From Pedobacter sp. BAL39 (GTDB lineage Bacteria; Bacteroidota; Bacteroidia; Sphingobacteriales; Sphingobacteriaceae), in NCBI RefSeq assembly GCF_000170795.1, contig NZ_ABCM01000004.1:1-64000 (forward strand): 64,000 nucleotides of DNA, in the 5' to 3' direction. A program made the translations under genes and the position numbers. Shown here in pieces: positions 33,973-42,452 of the stretch (position 1 is its first letter; the number at the start of each line of letters is the position of its first letter). The notes below the pieces were generated by a model. The model was given only the letters and a program-made list of their open reading frames with translations. It was not told the origin of the DNA and ran no database searches.

Positions 33973-36240
33973 TTATTTAGTCAGAGAGAAAGGAAGATCA
34001 GCAGCTGTACCTGTACGGTTTTTTGCGGGCTGTCCAGCCATTTCCAGTTTGAGCACGCCACCATTGGTGATGTCGCTATGGCGGATGAAGTTGGCCGTAA
34101 AAGGTTTACCATTTAGTGTGGTCGACTGGATATAGACATTGTCCTTGCTATTTGCCGCAGCATCGATGATGAATTTCTTACCGTTTTCCAGGTTGATGGT
34201 GATCTTGTTAAACATCGGACTACCCATCACATACTGATCTGTTCCCGGCGTAACGCTATAAAAACCAAGGGCACTCAATACATACCAGGAAGAAGTCTGT
34301 CCCTGATCTTCATCCCCCGGATAACCATTTTCGGTAGCATCATACAATTTGCTCATCACCTCCCGGGCGTGGAACTGCGACTTCCAGGGCTGTCCGGCAT
34401 AATTGTACAGATATACCATGTGCTGAATGGGCTGGTTGCCATGTGCATACTGTCCCATATTGGCCATCACCATTTCCGTCATTTCATGGATCATACCCCC
34501 ATAGGAACCTACATTTACCGTGTTTGGTTGCGAGAATACGGAGTCCAGCTTGGCAGTGAAGTTATCATTGCCACCCATCAGGTTGATCAGCCCTTTGGTA
34601 TCATGAAATACCGACCATTGCCAGTGCCATGCATTTCCTTCGGTGTAAGGCCCTCCCCACTCTGTAGGGTCAAAGTTCGGCGACCAGGCACCTTTGTCGT
34701 CTTTCCCCCTCATGAAGCGGGTAGAAGGATCGTATACATTTTTATAGTTGTACATCTGCCTGCTGAAGATGTCGGCATAAAAGTTATTGCCCGTCATGCG
34801 TGCCAGCTCATATCCGCAGAAGTCATCATAGGCATATTCAAGCGTTTTCGCTGTAGCTTCCCTGACCTTATTGTAAGGTACATAACCCAGCTGGTAATAT
34901 TCTTTCCAGCCGTCACGTCCGTTTGCAGGACCCCAGGGGCCTTTGTTGGTCGCTTCATGAAGGTAGGCTTCCAGTGCTTCTTTAGGATCGAAGGTGCGGA
35001 TCCCTTTTGCCCATGCATCTGCCAGCAGGGAGATCGCATGGTTTCCGACCATGCTTCCCGCCTCACTTGGGAAAGACCAGGATGGCAGCCAGCCACATTG
35101 TTGATAGGCATCCAGCAAGGCTTTCATGTATTCACCATGCATGGTTGGATGTAACAACGTGTTTAAAGGAAACTGTGCTCTGAAGGTATCCCAAAAACCG
35201 GTATCTGTGAACATCTGCCCCGGATGGACTTTACCGTCATAAGGGCTGAAGTAGTACGCTTTACCATCTTTGTCCAGCTCGTAGAACTTACGGGAAAACA
35301 GGCTGGCACGGAAGAAGCAAGAATAGAAAGTGGCTTTGTCCGCTTCCGATCCCCCCTCCACGAGCACCTTGCCCAGGGACTTGTTCCATACCGCAGCAGC
35401 GGCACTTTTTGTCTGCTCCAGGTTGCGGTCTTTGCCGAGTTCTCTTTGGAGGTTGAGCTCCGCCTGCTCCATGCTAATATAAGAAGAAGCTACTTTCACC
35501 TGGACTTTGGCCCCTGCTTTGAATTGGATGTAAGCGCCTTTACCCATTCCTTCGGCTGTGGTAGAATCCGCTTTAATGGTGTTTTCTTTATTCTCCCAGG
35601 TGCCATAAGCCTGGATCGGCTGATCAAAATAGATCACGAAAAAGCTTTTCCATCCTTTTCTGAAGCCTTCACCATTGTTTACATACCCGGTGATTTTGTT
35701 TTGTTTTGGAAAGATCTGCACACCACTCATGCGGGTATACCCGTCCAGGATGAGGAAACTTTTCTTTCCTGCAGGATAGGAAAAGCGCAGGTGTGCACCA
35801 CGTTCTGTTGGGGCGATCTCTGTGGTGATCTGGTTTTCGAACTTCACCTTATAATAGTTCGGCTTAGCGACCTCGTCAGCGTGACTGAACTTCGCTTCAC
35901 GTCGGTTTTCGTCGACCACGAGGTTATCTACCATTGGCATGAAGGAGAACACCGCATAATCACGGGTCCAGGAGCTGCACTGGTGTGCCTGCTGAAATCC
36001 GCGGATACGGTCTTTGAAGTACTGGTACTTCCAGCCGTCACCGTTGCGTCCTGTTTGTGGCGTCCAGGTGTGCATGCCGAAGGGCAGTGCCGTGGTTGGA
36101 TACGTGTTGCCACGTGTGAGTTCATGTTTAGAATTGGTACCTTGCAGCGTATTCACGTAGCGTACCAGGTCTGGTCCCTGGGCAAACATGCCGGTGCTGA
36201 GGGAGCAGGCCAGAATGGTGGTTAAGATTTTAGATTTCAT
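33973..36240 (-). CDS. GH92-family alpha-mannosidase, secreted
   Basis: About 755 residues from the ATG at 36240 (MKSKILTTILACSLSTGMFA, signal peptide ending AQG). GH92 hallmarks are RYVNTLQGTNSKHELTRGNT, MFTDTGFWDTFRAQFPLNTL, GGPYTEGNAWHWQWSVFHD and the catalytic region YPGDEDQGQTSSWYVLSALG followed by FYSVTPGTDQYVMGSPMF. These Ca2+-dependent exo-alpha-mannosidases act on N-glycans or mannans in the periplasm or outside the cell. No SusC/SusD pair is next to it, so it is not part of a classical polysaccharide utilisation locus here. Confidence 0.95.
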   Translation of the reverse strand: MKSKILTTILACSLSTGMFAQGPDLVRYVNTLQGTNSKHELTRGNTYPTTALPFGMHTWTPQTGRNGDGWKYQYFKDRIRGFQQAHQCSSWTRDYAVFSFMPMVDNLVVDENRREAKFSHADEVAKPNYYKVKFENQITTEIAPTERGAHLRFSYPAGKKSFLILDGYTRMSGVQIFPKQNKITGYVNNGEGFRKGWKSFFVIYFDQPIQAYGTWENKENTIKADSTTAEGMGKGAYIQFKAGAKVQVKVASSYISMEQAELNLQRELGKDRNLEQTKSAAAAVWNKSLGKVLVEGGSEADKATFYSCFFRASLFSRKFYELDKDGKAYYFSPYDGKVHPGQMFTDTGFWDTFRAQFPLNTLLHPTMHGEYMKALLDAYQQCGWLPSWSFPSEAGSMVGNHAISLLADAWAKGIRTFDPKEALEAYLHEATNKGPWGPANGRDGWKEYYQLGYVPYNKVREATAKTLEYAYDDFCGYELARMTGNNFYADIFSRQMYNYKNVYDPSTRFMRGKDDKGAWSPNFDPTEWGGPYTEGNAWHWQWSVFHDTKGLINLMGGNDNFTAKLDSVFSQPNTVNVGSYGGMIHEMTEMVMANMGQYAHGNQPIQHMVYLYNYAGQPWKSQFHAREVMSKLYDATENGYPGDEDQGQTSSWYVLSALGFYSVTPGTDQYVMGSPMFNKITINLENGKKFIIDAAANSKDNVYIQSTTLNGKPFTANFIRHSDITNGGVLKLEMAGQPAKNRTGTAADLPFSLTK

Positions 36241-36520
36241 TTGGTCTATTGTGTGTTGCAATATATAAATTTATCGTTTTAGCAGTCAGCAATTTATCTA
36301 ATTTGTTACGGGTAACCAACACGGAATGTACATCCCCCAGGTGGAATAGGATCACTGAAAGGCCATTACCCCCTTTAACTTTTCCAGAGTTATCATTGTT
36401 ATATAGTTCTGTAGTGATCAATCCACTATTGGTATTCATCAGCGTCCAAGAGTATAAGCGTTAATTTCTGTCCATTAATTAACCCTTCATGCGTACTTTA
36501 CGTATCGCTGAGTTGGTTTT

Positions 36521-36774
36521 TCAGGTGTGGTGGTGAAGCGGCTCCTTAAGATCGGGTTTCATCTTTTTGCAGATGGCCAGCAGCTGATCCTTACCACCGT
36601 AGATTTTATAACCGTACAGGTACATATTGTGTTTAGAATCATCAATCCAGCCAATAGGACGTAATTCATGCCTGTGATTTTGCAGCAGTTCTTTTACCAA
36701 TAAATACCCGCAATCACCTGCACCATAGATCATCACCCTTTTTTCCAGGATCCTGAAGTACGGCCATGGGATGT
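36521..36774 (-). pseudogene. Remnant of a CapD-like nucleotide-sugar-binding domain
   Basis: On the minus strand a frame reads PYFRILEKRVMIYGAGDCGY, then LLVKELLQNHRHELRPIGWI, then DDSKHNMYLYGYKIYGG, before a stop near 36521. GAGDxGxLLxxE and P-I-G-W-I-D-D are the Rossmann-type start of polysaccharide-biosynthesis CapD/FlaA1 domains, or of MraY-like transferases fused to one. Only about 80 residues remain. The upstream frame is closed by a stop at about 36777, and no start codon fits, so this is a decayed fragment. Confidence 0.6.
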
Positions 36775-36861
36775 TTTACACGGAATTCTAAGTTTGTTCT
36801 GACAATTTATCTTTATTACCATCATAGAACTTTGTATCTTGCCGATACACAAAAAACAGCT

Positions 36862-38736
36862 ATGAGTGTTATTTTCGGTAGATGCAATTTCCACTTTCAA
36901 CCTGTTACCGGGAATGACCTGTCGATCATTGAAAAAACACTAAGCCACTGGAAATCAGACGATAAAGGAGCCTGGCTGCATAATGCCACCGGACTTGGCC
37001 ATCTGATGCTCTATAACACGCCCGAATCTCTGACTGAAAAGCTTCCCTATCATCATGCAGGGAGTAAGCTGACCATTACAGCGGATGCACGCATTGACAA
37101 CCGGGATGAATTGTTCAGTAAGCTGGGCGTTCCGGCTGCCGAACAGCTCACTATACCTGACAGCCTGCTCATCTTGAAGGCTTATGAGAAATACGGAACA
37201 CATGCTCCTGCGCATCTGACAGGTGATTTTGCTTTTGCGATCTGGGATGAAAACGAGCAGAAACTTTTCTGCGCACGTGATCAGATGGGTGCAAAACCTT
37301 TTTTTTATTATTGTGCAGGCAGTTTCTTTGCTTTTGCTTCTGAGAAAAAAGGAATCATCGCCATTCCCGGCACAGACCTTACGGTCAACAAGCAGTTTTT
37401 ATTCAACCAGCTTTTACGTCCGCCCGAGCAGGAGACGGATACCACTTTATACATCAACATCAAACGGCTTAAGCCGGCACATACCCTGCTGCTCGACGCC
37501 CGTACAGGGGGTATGCACACACAACAGTACTGGGACCTTGATCCTTATACAGAGCTGAAGTTTGCACGTAAAGCAGATTACCATGACGGGTTGCTCCACC
37601 ATTTTGAGCAGGCTGTACAATGCAGGACACGTTCCCACTATAGTGTAGGCACTGAACTCAGCGGCGGAATGGACTCGTCGTCCATTACAGCGGTTGCGAA
37701 TATTTACCTCAATCAACATCAAAAAGAACTGATTACCTTTTCCAATACACTGGCTGATGAGGTAACAGATCCTCAACTCACAGACCTTGACGAACGAAGG
37801 TACATTAATGCAGTACTGGAATTTAATAAGATCAAAAACGCTGTTTACATCACCCGGGAGGCCTTTGACGACCAGCTGGAGGAGCTTAGATTTGCCGTTG
37901 AAGTAAATGACGGTCTGGAGCGTTGGAATCCTTTATGGCAGATCCCGCTCAAAAAAAAGGCGATGCAAATGAATGTCCGTACGCTTCTTTCTGGTTTTCC
38001 AGGTGATGAACTGGTGACCTACCGGGGCAAATACTATTTCTTAGACTACCTTGATAAGAAGCAATACCTGCGGTATTTTCTGGCTAAAAAAAAATATCCC
38101 GGCTTCAATAAACTCGAGCCACTCCTATCACATCATTTTAAATACCAGATCAGCCAGGTAAAGCGAGCCTTTAACATCTGGCACCGCCCCAGGGAAAAGG
38201 AGATACTGGAAGAGTTTAGGATCCCTGATTTTTACAAAAGACACATGAGAGACTGTATCTGGCTCAACCCGGTTTACCAGGAACAGTTTAAGAGCTACCG
38301 GCATTTTCAACGCTGCAGGCTGCTGAAGCCCCAGGTTCACCACAGGATGGAAAGTGAAAGCCGGTATGGCATTCATTTCAGAACAGAGCCGCGCTTTCCG
38401 ATGGCAGACATCCGTCTTACGCAGTTTTATCTATCTATGCCCAATGAATTTAAATACGAGGGTGAACTGAGCCGTACATTTTTCCGCAATACCTTAAGCA
38501 AATACCTGCCGCCAATGCTGATGCAGCGCAACGATAAATATGGCAGTGTTGCTCCCTTTATTAATAGGAATAGAAAGACCAGCAATGAACAGTTTCATCA
38601 ACTGCTGGATACCGCTCCGGAGATTAGTTTTATCAATAAAGCGCGTTACCGCCAACAGGGTACTGAACCCCGTCAGTCGCTTCTGGAAATTCTGCTTTGG
38701 ATAACTAAGAACAAAAACAGGATCGAAAAATTATGA
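36862..38736 (+). CDS. Lasso-peptide macrolactam synthetase (asparagine-synthetase-like, C protein)
   Basis: 624 residues from the ATG at 36862 (MSVIFGRCNFHFQPVTGNDL); the longer frame from 36766 is rejected because it adds an unrelated N-terminus. The N-terminal half resembles a class II glutamine amidotransferase domain (ADARIDNRDELFSKLGVPAA, LTGDFAFAIWDENEQKLFCA) but lacks the N-terminal catalytic Cys. The C-terminal half carries the PP-loop SGGMDSSS (residues 267-274). In lasso clusters this enzyme adenylates the side chain of Asp/Glu 7-9 and closes the isopeptide ring with the core N-terminus. The gene is separated from B1 and B2 by two minus-strand tailoring genes. Confidence 0.85.
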   Translation: MSVIFGRCNFHFQPVTGNDLSIIEKTLSHWKSDDKGAWLHNATGLGHLMLYNTPESLTEKLPYHHAGSKLTITADARIDNRDELFSKLGVPAAEQLTIPDSLLILKAYEKYGTHAPAHLTGDFAFAIWDENEQKLFCARDQMGAKPFFYYCAGSFFAFASEKKGIIAIPGTDLTVNKQFLFNQLLRPPEQETDTTLYINIKRLKPAHTLLLDARTGGMHTQQYWDLDPYTELKFARKADYHDGLLHHFEQAVQCRTRSHYSVGTELSGGMDSSSITAVANIYLNQHQKELITFSNTLADEVTDPQLTDLDERRYINAVLEFNKIKNAVYITREAFDDQLEELRFAVEVNDGLERWNPLWQIPLKKKAMQMNVRTLLSGFPGDELVTYRGKYYFLDYLDKKQYLRYFLAKKKYPGFNKLEPLLSHHFKYQISQVKRAFNIWHRPREKEILEEFRIPDFYKRHMRDCIWLNPVYQEQFKSYRHFQRCRLLKPQVHHRMESESRYGIHFRTEPRFPMADIRLTQFYLSMPNEFKYEGELSRTFFRNTLSKYLPPMLMQRNDKYGSVAPFINRNRKTSNEQFHQLLDTAPEISFINKARYRQQGTEPRQSLLEILLWITKNKNRIEKL

Positions 38737-39606
38737 TGCATGCACTGCTAAATATCCGTACCGATGCATCACCTCCTGGTGTTTATCTACAATCATTTTA
38801 ACCTGCAGTGGTGTAAGTTCATTCACCCAATCGCCCGAAATTCCCTTGCGGAAAAATTGTTTACTGTTCCTGTTTTTCTCCGCAAACCCTGTTTTCCCTT
38901 CCTGTTGCTGTAATTTTTCGAATTTAGTTTCTGCAATTGCCTTATCGATCTGTTCTTCTGTTGCATCAATCTTCATAAATAGGACAGCCCGGGTAAATAC
39001 AGCTTTGGTGTCTGCCAGCATATCTTCATAGCGGAGCACTAACACAGGAAAAGGCAAATTTTTGTTCCAGCTTTTTACATGGCCGCTCCAGCTAAGCATT
39101 AATTGTGCGAACTGATTATTTACATTCCGGTTACCGGGTTGTTTAGCCAGATATCCGTTTTCATTGTTCATCAACTCGATCGCTTCATCGATTGTTCCTC
39201 CATTGTGTCCCGCAAAAGAACAAGCCACATCTAAGGGATTCCGGATAAAATACACCGCACACAAACTAGGTTCCTCCGGGATAATGGGTGCACCGTTCGC
39301 ATTTAGAGTATACGCATCGTGTACTTTGATAAATAGCCGATCCCGCTCGAAGTTTCTGGCCTGGCACCTGTAAATATCCGGCAGCATATTCTTCACTTCT
39401 CTGTCATACAAGAAAGTAGAATTCAGATCAGCACTACTGTCAAAGATCCGGCGGGATGAAAAGATACCATCTGTTTTCATTGCGTTAATATTAAGATCAC
39501 CTTCCCCAAGCAAAGCTGTTAAAAATGCCCTGAACCATGTATTTCCGCTTTTAGGGTACGAAGCCAGCCAGATGATCTTTTTTGGAATAGTTTTCAGATC
39601 AGTCAT
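38731..39606 (-). CDS. Sulfotransferase in the lasso locus
   Basis: 291 residues from the ATG at 39606. The PAPS 5'-phosphosulfate loop is YPKSGNTW (residues 17-24) and the 3'-phosphate region is VYFIRNPLDVACSFAGHNGG. LRYEDMLADTKAVFTRAVLF and the C-terminal FFRKGISGDWVNELTPLQVK are typical Sulfotransfer_1 features. The start overlaps the kinase stop (ATGACTGA), so the two are translated together, and its 3' end overlaps the C-gene stop by 6 bases in convergent orientation. A role in tailoring the peptide is inferred; Tyr56 or Ser residues of the precursor tail are candidate acceptors. Confidence 0.8.
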   Translation of the reverse strand: MTDLKTIPKKIIWLASYPKSGNTWFRAFLTALLGEGDLNINAMKTDGIFSSRRIFDSSADLNSTFLYDREVKNMLPDIYRCQARNFERDRLFIKVHDAYTLNANGAPIIPEEPSLCAVYFIRNPLDVACSFAGHNGGTIDEAIELMNNENGYLAKQPGNRNVNNQFAQLMLSWSGHVKSWNKNLPFPVLVLRYEDMLADTKAVFTRAVLFMKIDATEEQIDKAIAETKFEKLQQQEGKTGFAEKNRNSKQFFRKGISGDWVNELTPLQVKMIVDKHQEVMHRYGYLAVHAS

Positions 39607-40510
39607 AACCTGGTAAATTAGATTCAATTAAAGCAATTAGCTCATCGATTGTATTGCGGTTCCCTGGTCTGGAAATTTTATAAACAGCCACTTCTGACGT
39701 TAACTTTGAGATCATTGAGAAATGGATCGCTCTCTTATTCATTGCGTTCATCTGGGAATGGCGATACGTATTTTGCTGCAATAGCTTAAAAGCGGCAAGT
39801 GAACCAAGCTTTTCTATTTCCGGGTTGTCACCCTTGGCATTGCCGTTTAAAATAAATACCTGTTTTATTTTTCTAGCTGAAACATCAAATTCATTGTGGT
39901 AGAATCTGCTGTATTTAGCCAGTTCAGGTCTAAGCTTATCCGTTTCTTGCGCAGCATTCAGTCCTATTTTCTGAAAACTGTCAGCCCATAGCTTGATCAT
40001 TGGATAAGATGGCAGGGCAACCAGTTCCGCATTTTCATCATACTGCAAAACGCAGACATCATCAGAAAAGACAGTATAGCCCTTTTTCTGTAAGGCCGTT
40101 ACTGTTGTTGATTTGCCGGCCCCGGAATGACCACAGAACAACACAATTCCGTCTTCATGATAAACTGCGGCAGCATGTAAGGGGATCACATCCCGCTGAT
40201 GCAGCACAGCAGCCATTGCATTACTGAGCAGGAAAAGCCGGATGCTTTTTTCATCTGCACCAGGTTTTGCTTCCACACAGATTTCATTTCCGTTTGAAAC
40301 ATAGTAATCAGCCACATCAGGAACGGAATGCAGGTACGCCGTACTATTCATCGATACTTTAACGAGGTGTACAACATTATCACCCTCCAGTTGCATGGGA
40401 ACGGTGCCTTTGAAAATATGAACGTCTGGCTGATCAAACACAGCAGGTAATAGTTCCGGAAATTCAATAGTCGAGTTAATGTTCAGGCCGAAGCCCCAGT
40501 AGCTATACAT
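39599..40510 (-). CDS. HPr-kinase-like lasso-peptide tailoring kinase
   Basis: 303 residues. Walker A is GHSGAGKST (127-135), preceded by RDVIPLHAAAV, and the HprK-type Asp pair is FSDDVCVL (148-155). There is no N-terminal HPr-binding DRTGG domain of true HprK. Kinases of this type next to asparagine-synthetase-like, PqqD-like and B2 genes phosphorylate the C-terminal Ser of lasso precursors (paeninodin family). The 58-residue precursor here also ends in Ser, which supports the same reaction. It forms an operon with the sulfotransferase. Confidence 0.82.
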   Translation of the reverse strand: MYSYWGFGLNINSTIEFPELLPAVFDQPDVHIFKGTVPMQLEGDNVVHLVKVSMNSTAYLHSVPDVADYYVSNGNEICVEAKPGADEKSIRLFLLSNAMAAVLHQRDVIPLHAAAVYHEDGIVLFCGHSGAGKSTTVTALQKKGYTVFSDDVCVLQYDENAELVALPSYPMIKLWADSFQKIGLNAAQETDKLRPELAKYSRFYHNEFDVSARKIKQVFILNGNAKGDNPEIEKLGSLAAFKLLQQNTYRHSQMNAMNKRAIHFSMISKLTSEVAVYKISRPGNRNTIDELIALIESNLPGYD

Positions 40511-40739
40511 GTATGAAAATGATGATGATGTCGGTTATTGAGCAGAGGTAAGTATCGCAAATATTTTCTTACTTATTCAACAAATTTTAAATTTAATCTT
40601 TATTTTAGCCATGATATCAGTTCCCGTTAGATCAGAATTATATATACCAAATATAAAATCAACTTCCTGAAACTGCCACAGAATTGAGTTTAGCCCCATA
40701 CAAATAACCTTCGATCATCGCCTCAAAATTAAAAAATAT

Positions 40740-41018
40740 ATGTTAGACCTCACTTCAAAAATTGTCAGGAATACAGACAGCTTCCTGTTAAGCGCACTCG
40801 GAAATGAAATCGTAATGATGGATACCCGGAATGGTAAGTATATAGGTCTCAACCAGGTGAGCAGTGACATTTGGAATTACCTTGAAAAAGGCCTTAGTGC
40901 AACAGAGCTGATCGACAGGCTGGTGAGTGAATATGAAGTGGAACGTGGAGAATGCGAAAGCCAAACACTTGAATGTTTGAATAAAATGGAGCAACAGGGG
41001 CTTATATCGGCAGTATAA
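40740..41018 (+). CDS. PqqD-like lasso B1 protein (leader recognition)
   Basis: 92 residues with the RiPP recognition element fold: IVRNTDSFLLSALGNEIVMM, DTRNGKYIGLNQVSSDIWNY, then the helices LEKGLSATELIDRLVSEYEV and ECLNKMEQQGLI. B1 proteins bind the leader peptide through its YxxP-like motif and deliver it to the B2 protease. It lies 4 bases upstream of B2. Confidence 0.92.
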   Translation: MLDLTSKIVRNTDSFLLSALGNEIVMMDTRNGKYIGLNQVSSDIWNYLEKGLSATELIDRLVSEYEVERGECESQTLECLNKMEQQGLISAV

Positions 41019-41022
41019 AAAC

Positions 41023-41481
41023 ATGTACAACCCTCTGAAGAAACTGGCAGGCAAATTTAACACCCTGAGCAGTCTGTCCTTTAAAACCAAACTCCTCTTC
41101 ATAGAAGCACTGGTTATATCGGGCTGGGTTAAAATATGTCTCCTCTTTTTTCCTTTTAATAGTATAATGGGCTGGTTGGGCAATGTCCATGTAGAAAGCT
41201 CATTTACGAAGGAAGACGAGACTTTAATGCTTCGCAGGGAAATCAAAAGCGCGATAGGCCTGTGCCGGAAATATGCTCCCTGGCCTACGGAATGTTATAC
41301 CATGTCCCTTACCGGCAGAATTATGTTAAGGTGGCGCAAGTTAAGCAGCACTATTTACATTGGCTTTAAAAAAGAGGAGTCGGGCAAATATATGGGGCAC
41401 GCCTGGCTGAGGGCAAATGACCTGTACATTTCAGGGTATAAAGAGTCTGCAGGATTCACTGTAAATTTCATTTTCAGCTAA
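41023..41481 (+). CDS. Lasso-peptide leader protease (B2, transglutaminase-like)
   Basis: 152 residues with the B2 catalytic triad in order: Cys91 in PWPTECYTMS, His126 in YMGHAWL and Asp133 in ANDLYISG. The N-terminal helix (LLFIEALVISGWVKICLLFF) is typical of the family. The enzyme cleaves the leader to expose the amine used for ring closure. The ATG of the decayed ABC transporter directly follows its stop, so B1-B2-transporter was originally one operon. Confidence 0.92.
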   Translation: MYNPLKKLAGKFNTLSSLSFKTKLLFIEALVISGWVKICLLFFPFNSIMGWLGNVHVESSFTKEDETLMLRREIKSAIGLCRKYAPWPTECYTMSLTGRIMLRWRKLSSTIYIGFKKEESGKYMGHAWLRANDLYISGYKESAGFTVNFIFS

Positions 41482-42199
41482 ATGCGGTCAGTTAGAGATC
41501 TGCTGAGAGCATCAGCACTGCTTTGGAAAGCCGACAAGCGCATTGCCTCTGTGAATATAATCTTAAAAATCATTCAGGCTATTCTGCCAATTTATCCCTG
41601 TATTTTCTAAAGCAACTGATAGAAGCGGTGATCCATGGGAACCAGCCCTTTGGTTGTTCCGATCGTTATTTATTATGGATCTGTACAATTGTTGTTGGCC
41701 GTTGCCGGGCAATATACGAGATATCAGCACCATTCATCAGCATAAGCTCAGGGATAAAATATCGGTAGAAGTTCTGGAGAAAGCCGTGAGTGTAGACTAT
41801 TCCTATTATGAAAATCCAGCTTACCACGATACCCTGCACCTGGCCCAGCAGCAGGCCATTTTTAAAGTTTCATAATTGCTGAACAATTTTAATGGTATTC
41901 TGCTCAATAGCCTGTATTTGCTATTCCTGGTAACTTTCTTCTTTACGTTCACCAGACCTTAACTGGTATCAATCGGGCTAAAGAAGTCAGGGTATTTGGG
42001 TTCGCAGACGAGTTTATCCGTAGGTTTAAGCTGATCCGGCAGCTGATCCAGCAGGAGAAAACGAAGCAGAACACCAAACTAACCTGGTACAGTTTATTTG
42101 CTGAGGCCGGTGAAGTGATCGTGATGATCTTTATATTTGGCCTGCTGGCAAAATACACCTGGCAAAAAGTAATTACCGTAGGTACCTTTGTGATCTAAA
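41482..42199 (+). pseudogene. Decayed lasso-peptide ABC exporter (D protein)
   Basis: The ATG at 41482 directly follows the B2 stop and reads MRSVRDLLRASALLWKADKR, then IIQAILPIYP before a frameshift. The sequence continues in other frames as LYFLKQLIEAVI, VPIVIYYGSVQLLLAVAGQY, HKLRDKISVEVLEKAVSVDY and ENPAYHDTLHLAQQQ. After a stop it resumes as LLNNFNGILLNSLYLLFLVT, and after an internal deletion as GINRAKEVRVFGFADEFIRR, ending at a stop at 42199. This is an ABC transmembrane domain with at least three frameshifts. The nucleotide-binding domain is entirely missing. Confidence 0.8.
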
Positions 42200-42381
42200 A
42201 AATTTCGGAAATAGCAGCGGTTCTGAATGCAGATTTCAACAGGTCACCATCACTATCCTTCAGACTAAAATACATGCTGGTTTCATTTAGCCCTAAAATT
42301 TTCCTCGGGCTTTACCATCTTGCCTTGTCCTGGTCCCAGTTCCGGAAAAATAAACTTGCCGCACAGACCGATCGACAATAA
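42200..42381 (+). pseudogene. C-terminal relic of an unidentified gene
   Basis: In frame after the exporter relic, 60 codons read KISEIAAVLNADFNRSPSLS, then RLKYMLVSFSPKIFLGLYHL, then a basic tail to a stop at 42381. The RLKxxLxxFxPxxFLxLY pattern looks like the C-terminus of a family 2 glycosyltransferase, but this is only a resemblance. No start codon or upstream part is left. Confidence 0.35.
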
Positions 42382-42394
42382 GAATGATATTTTG

Positions 42395-42423
42395 TTGAAA
42401 GTTTCGCCATTCAAATATATTTG
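42395..42423 (+). promoter_or_regulatory. Promoter of the lasso precursor gene
   Basis: TTG (42395-42397), 18 bases, then TATATTTG (42416-42423), a near-consensus Bacteroidota promoter. Start expected near 42430, about 23 bases before the precursor ATG. Confidence 0.6.
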
Positions 42424-42452
42424 TTATTTTTACATTAATTATAATTTGCACT

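Noticed and set aside
35224..36225. 333-codon plus-strand frame opposite the GH92 gene
   Set aside because: The minus strand carries unmistakable GH92 motifs along its full length; the antisense frame has no recognisable domain.
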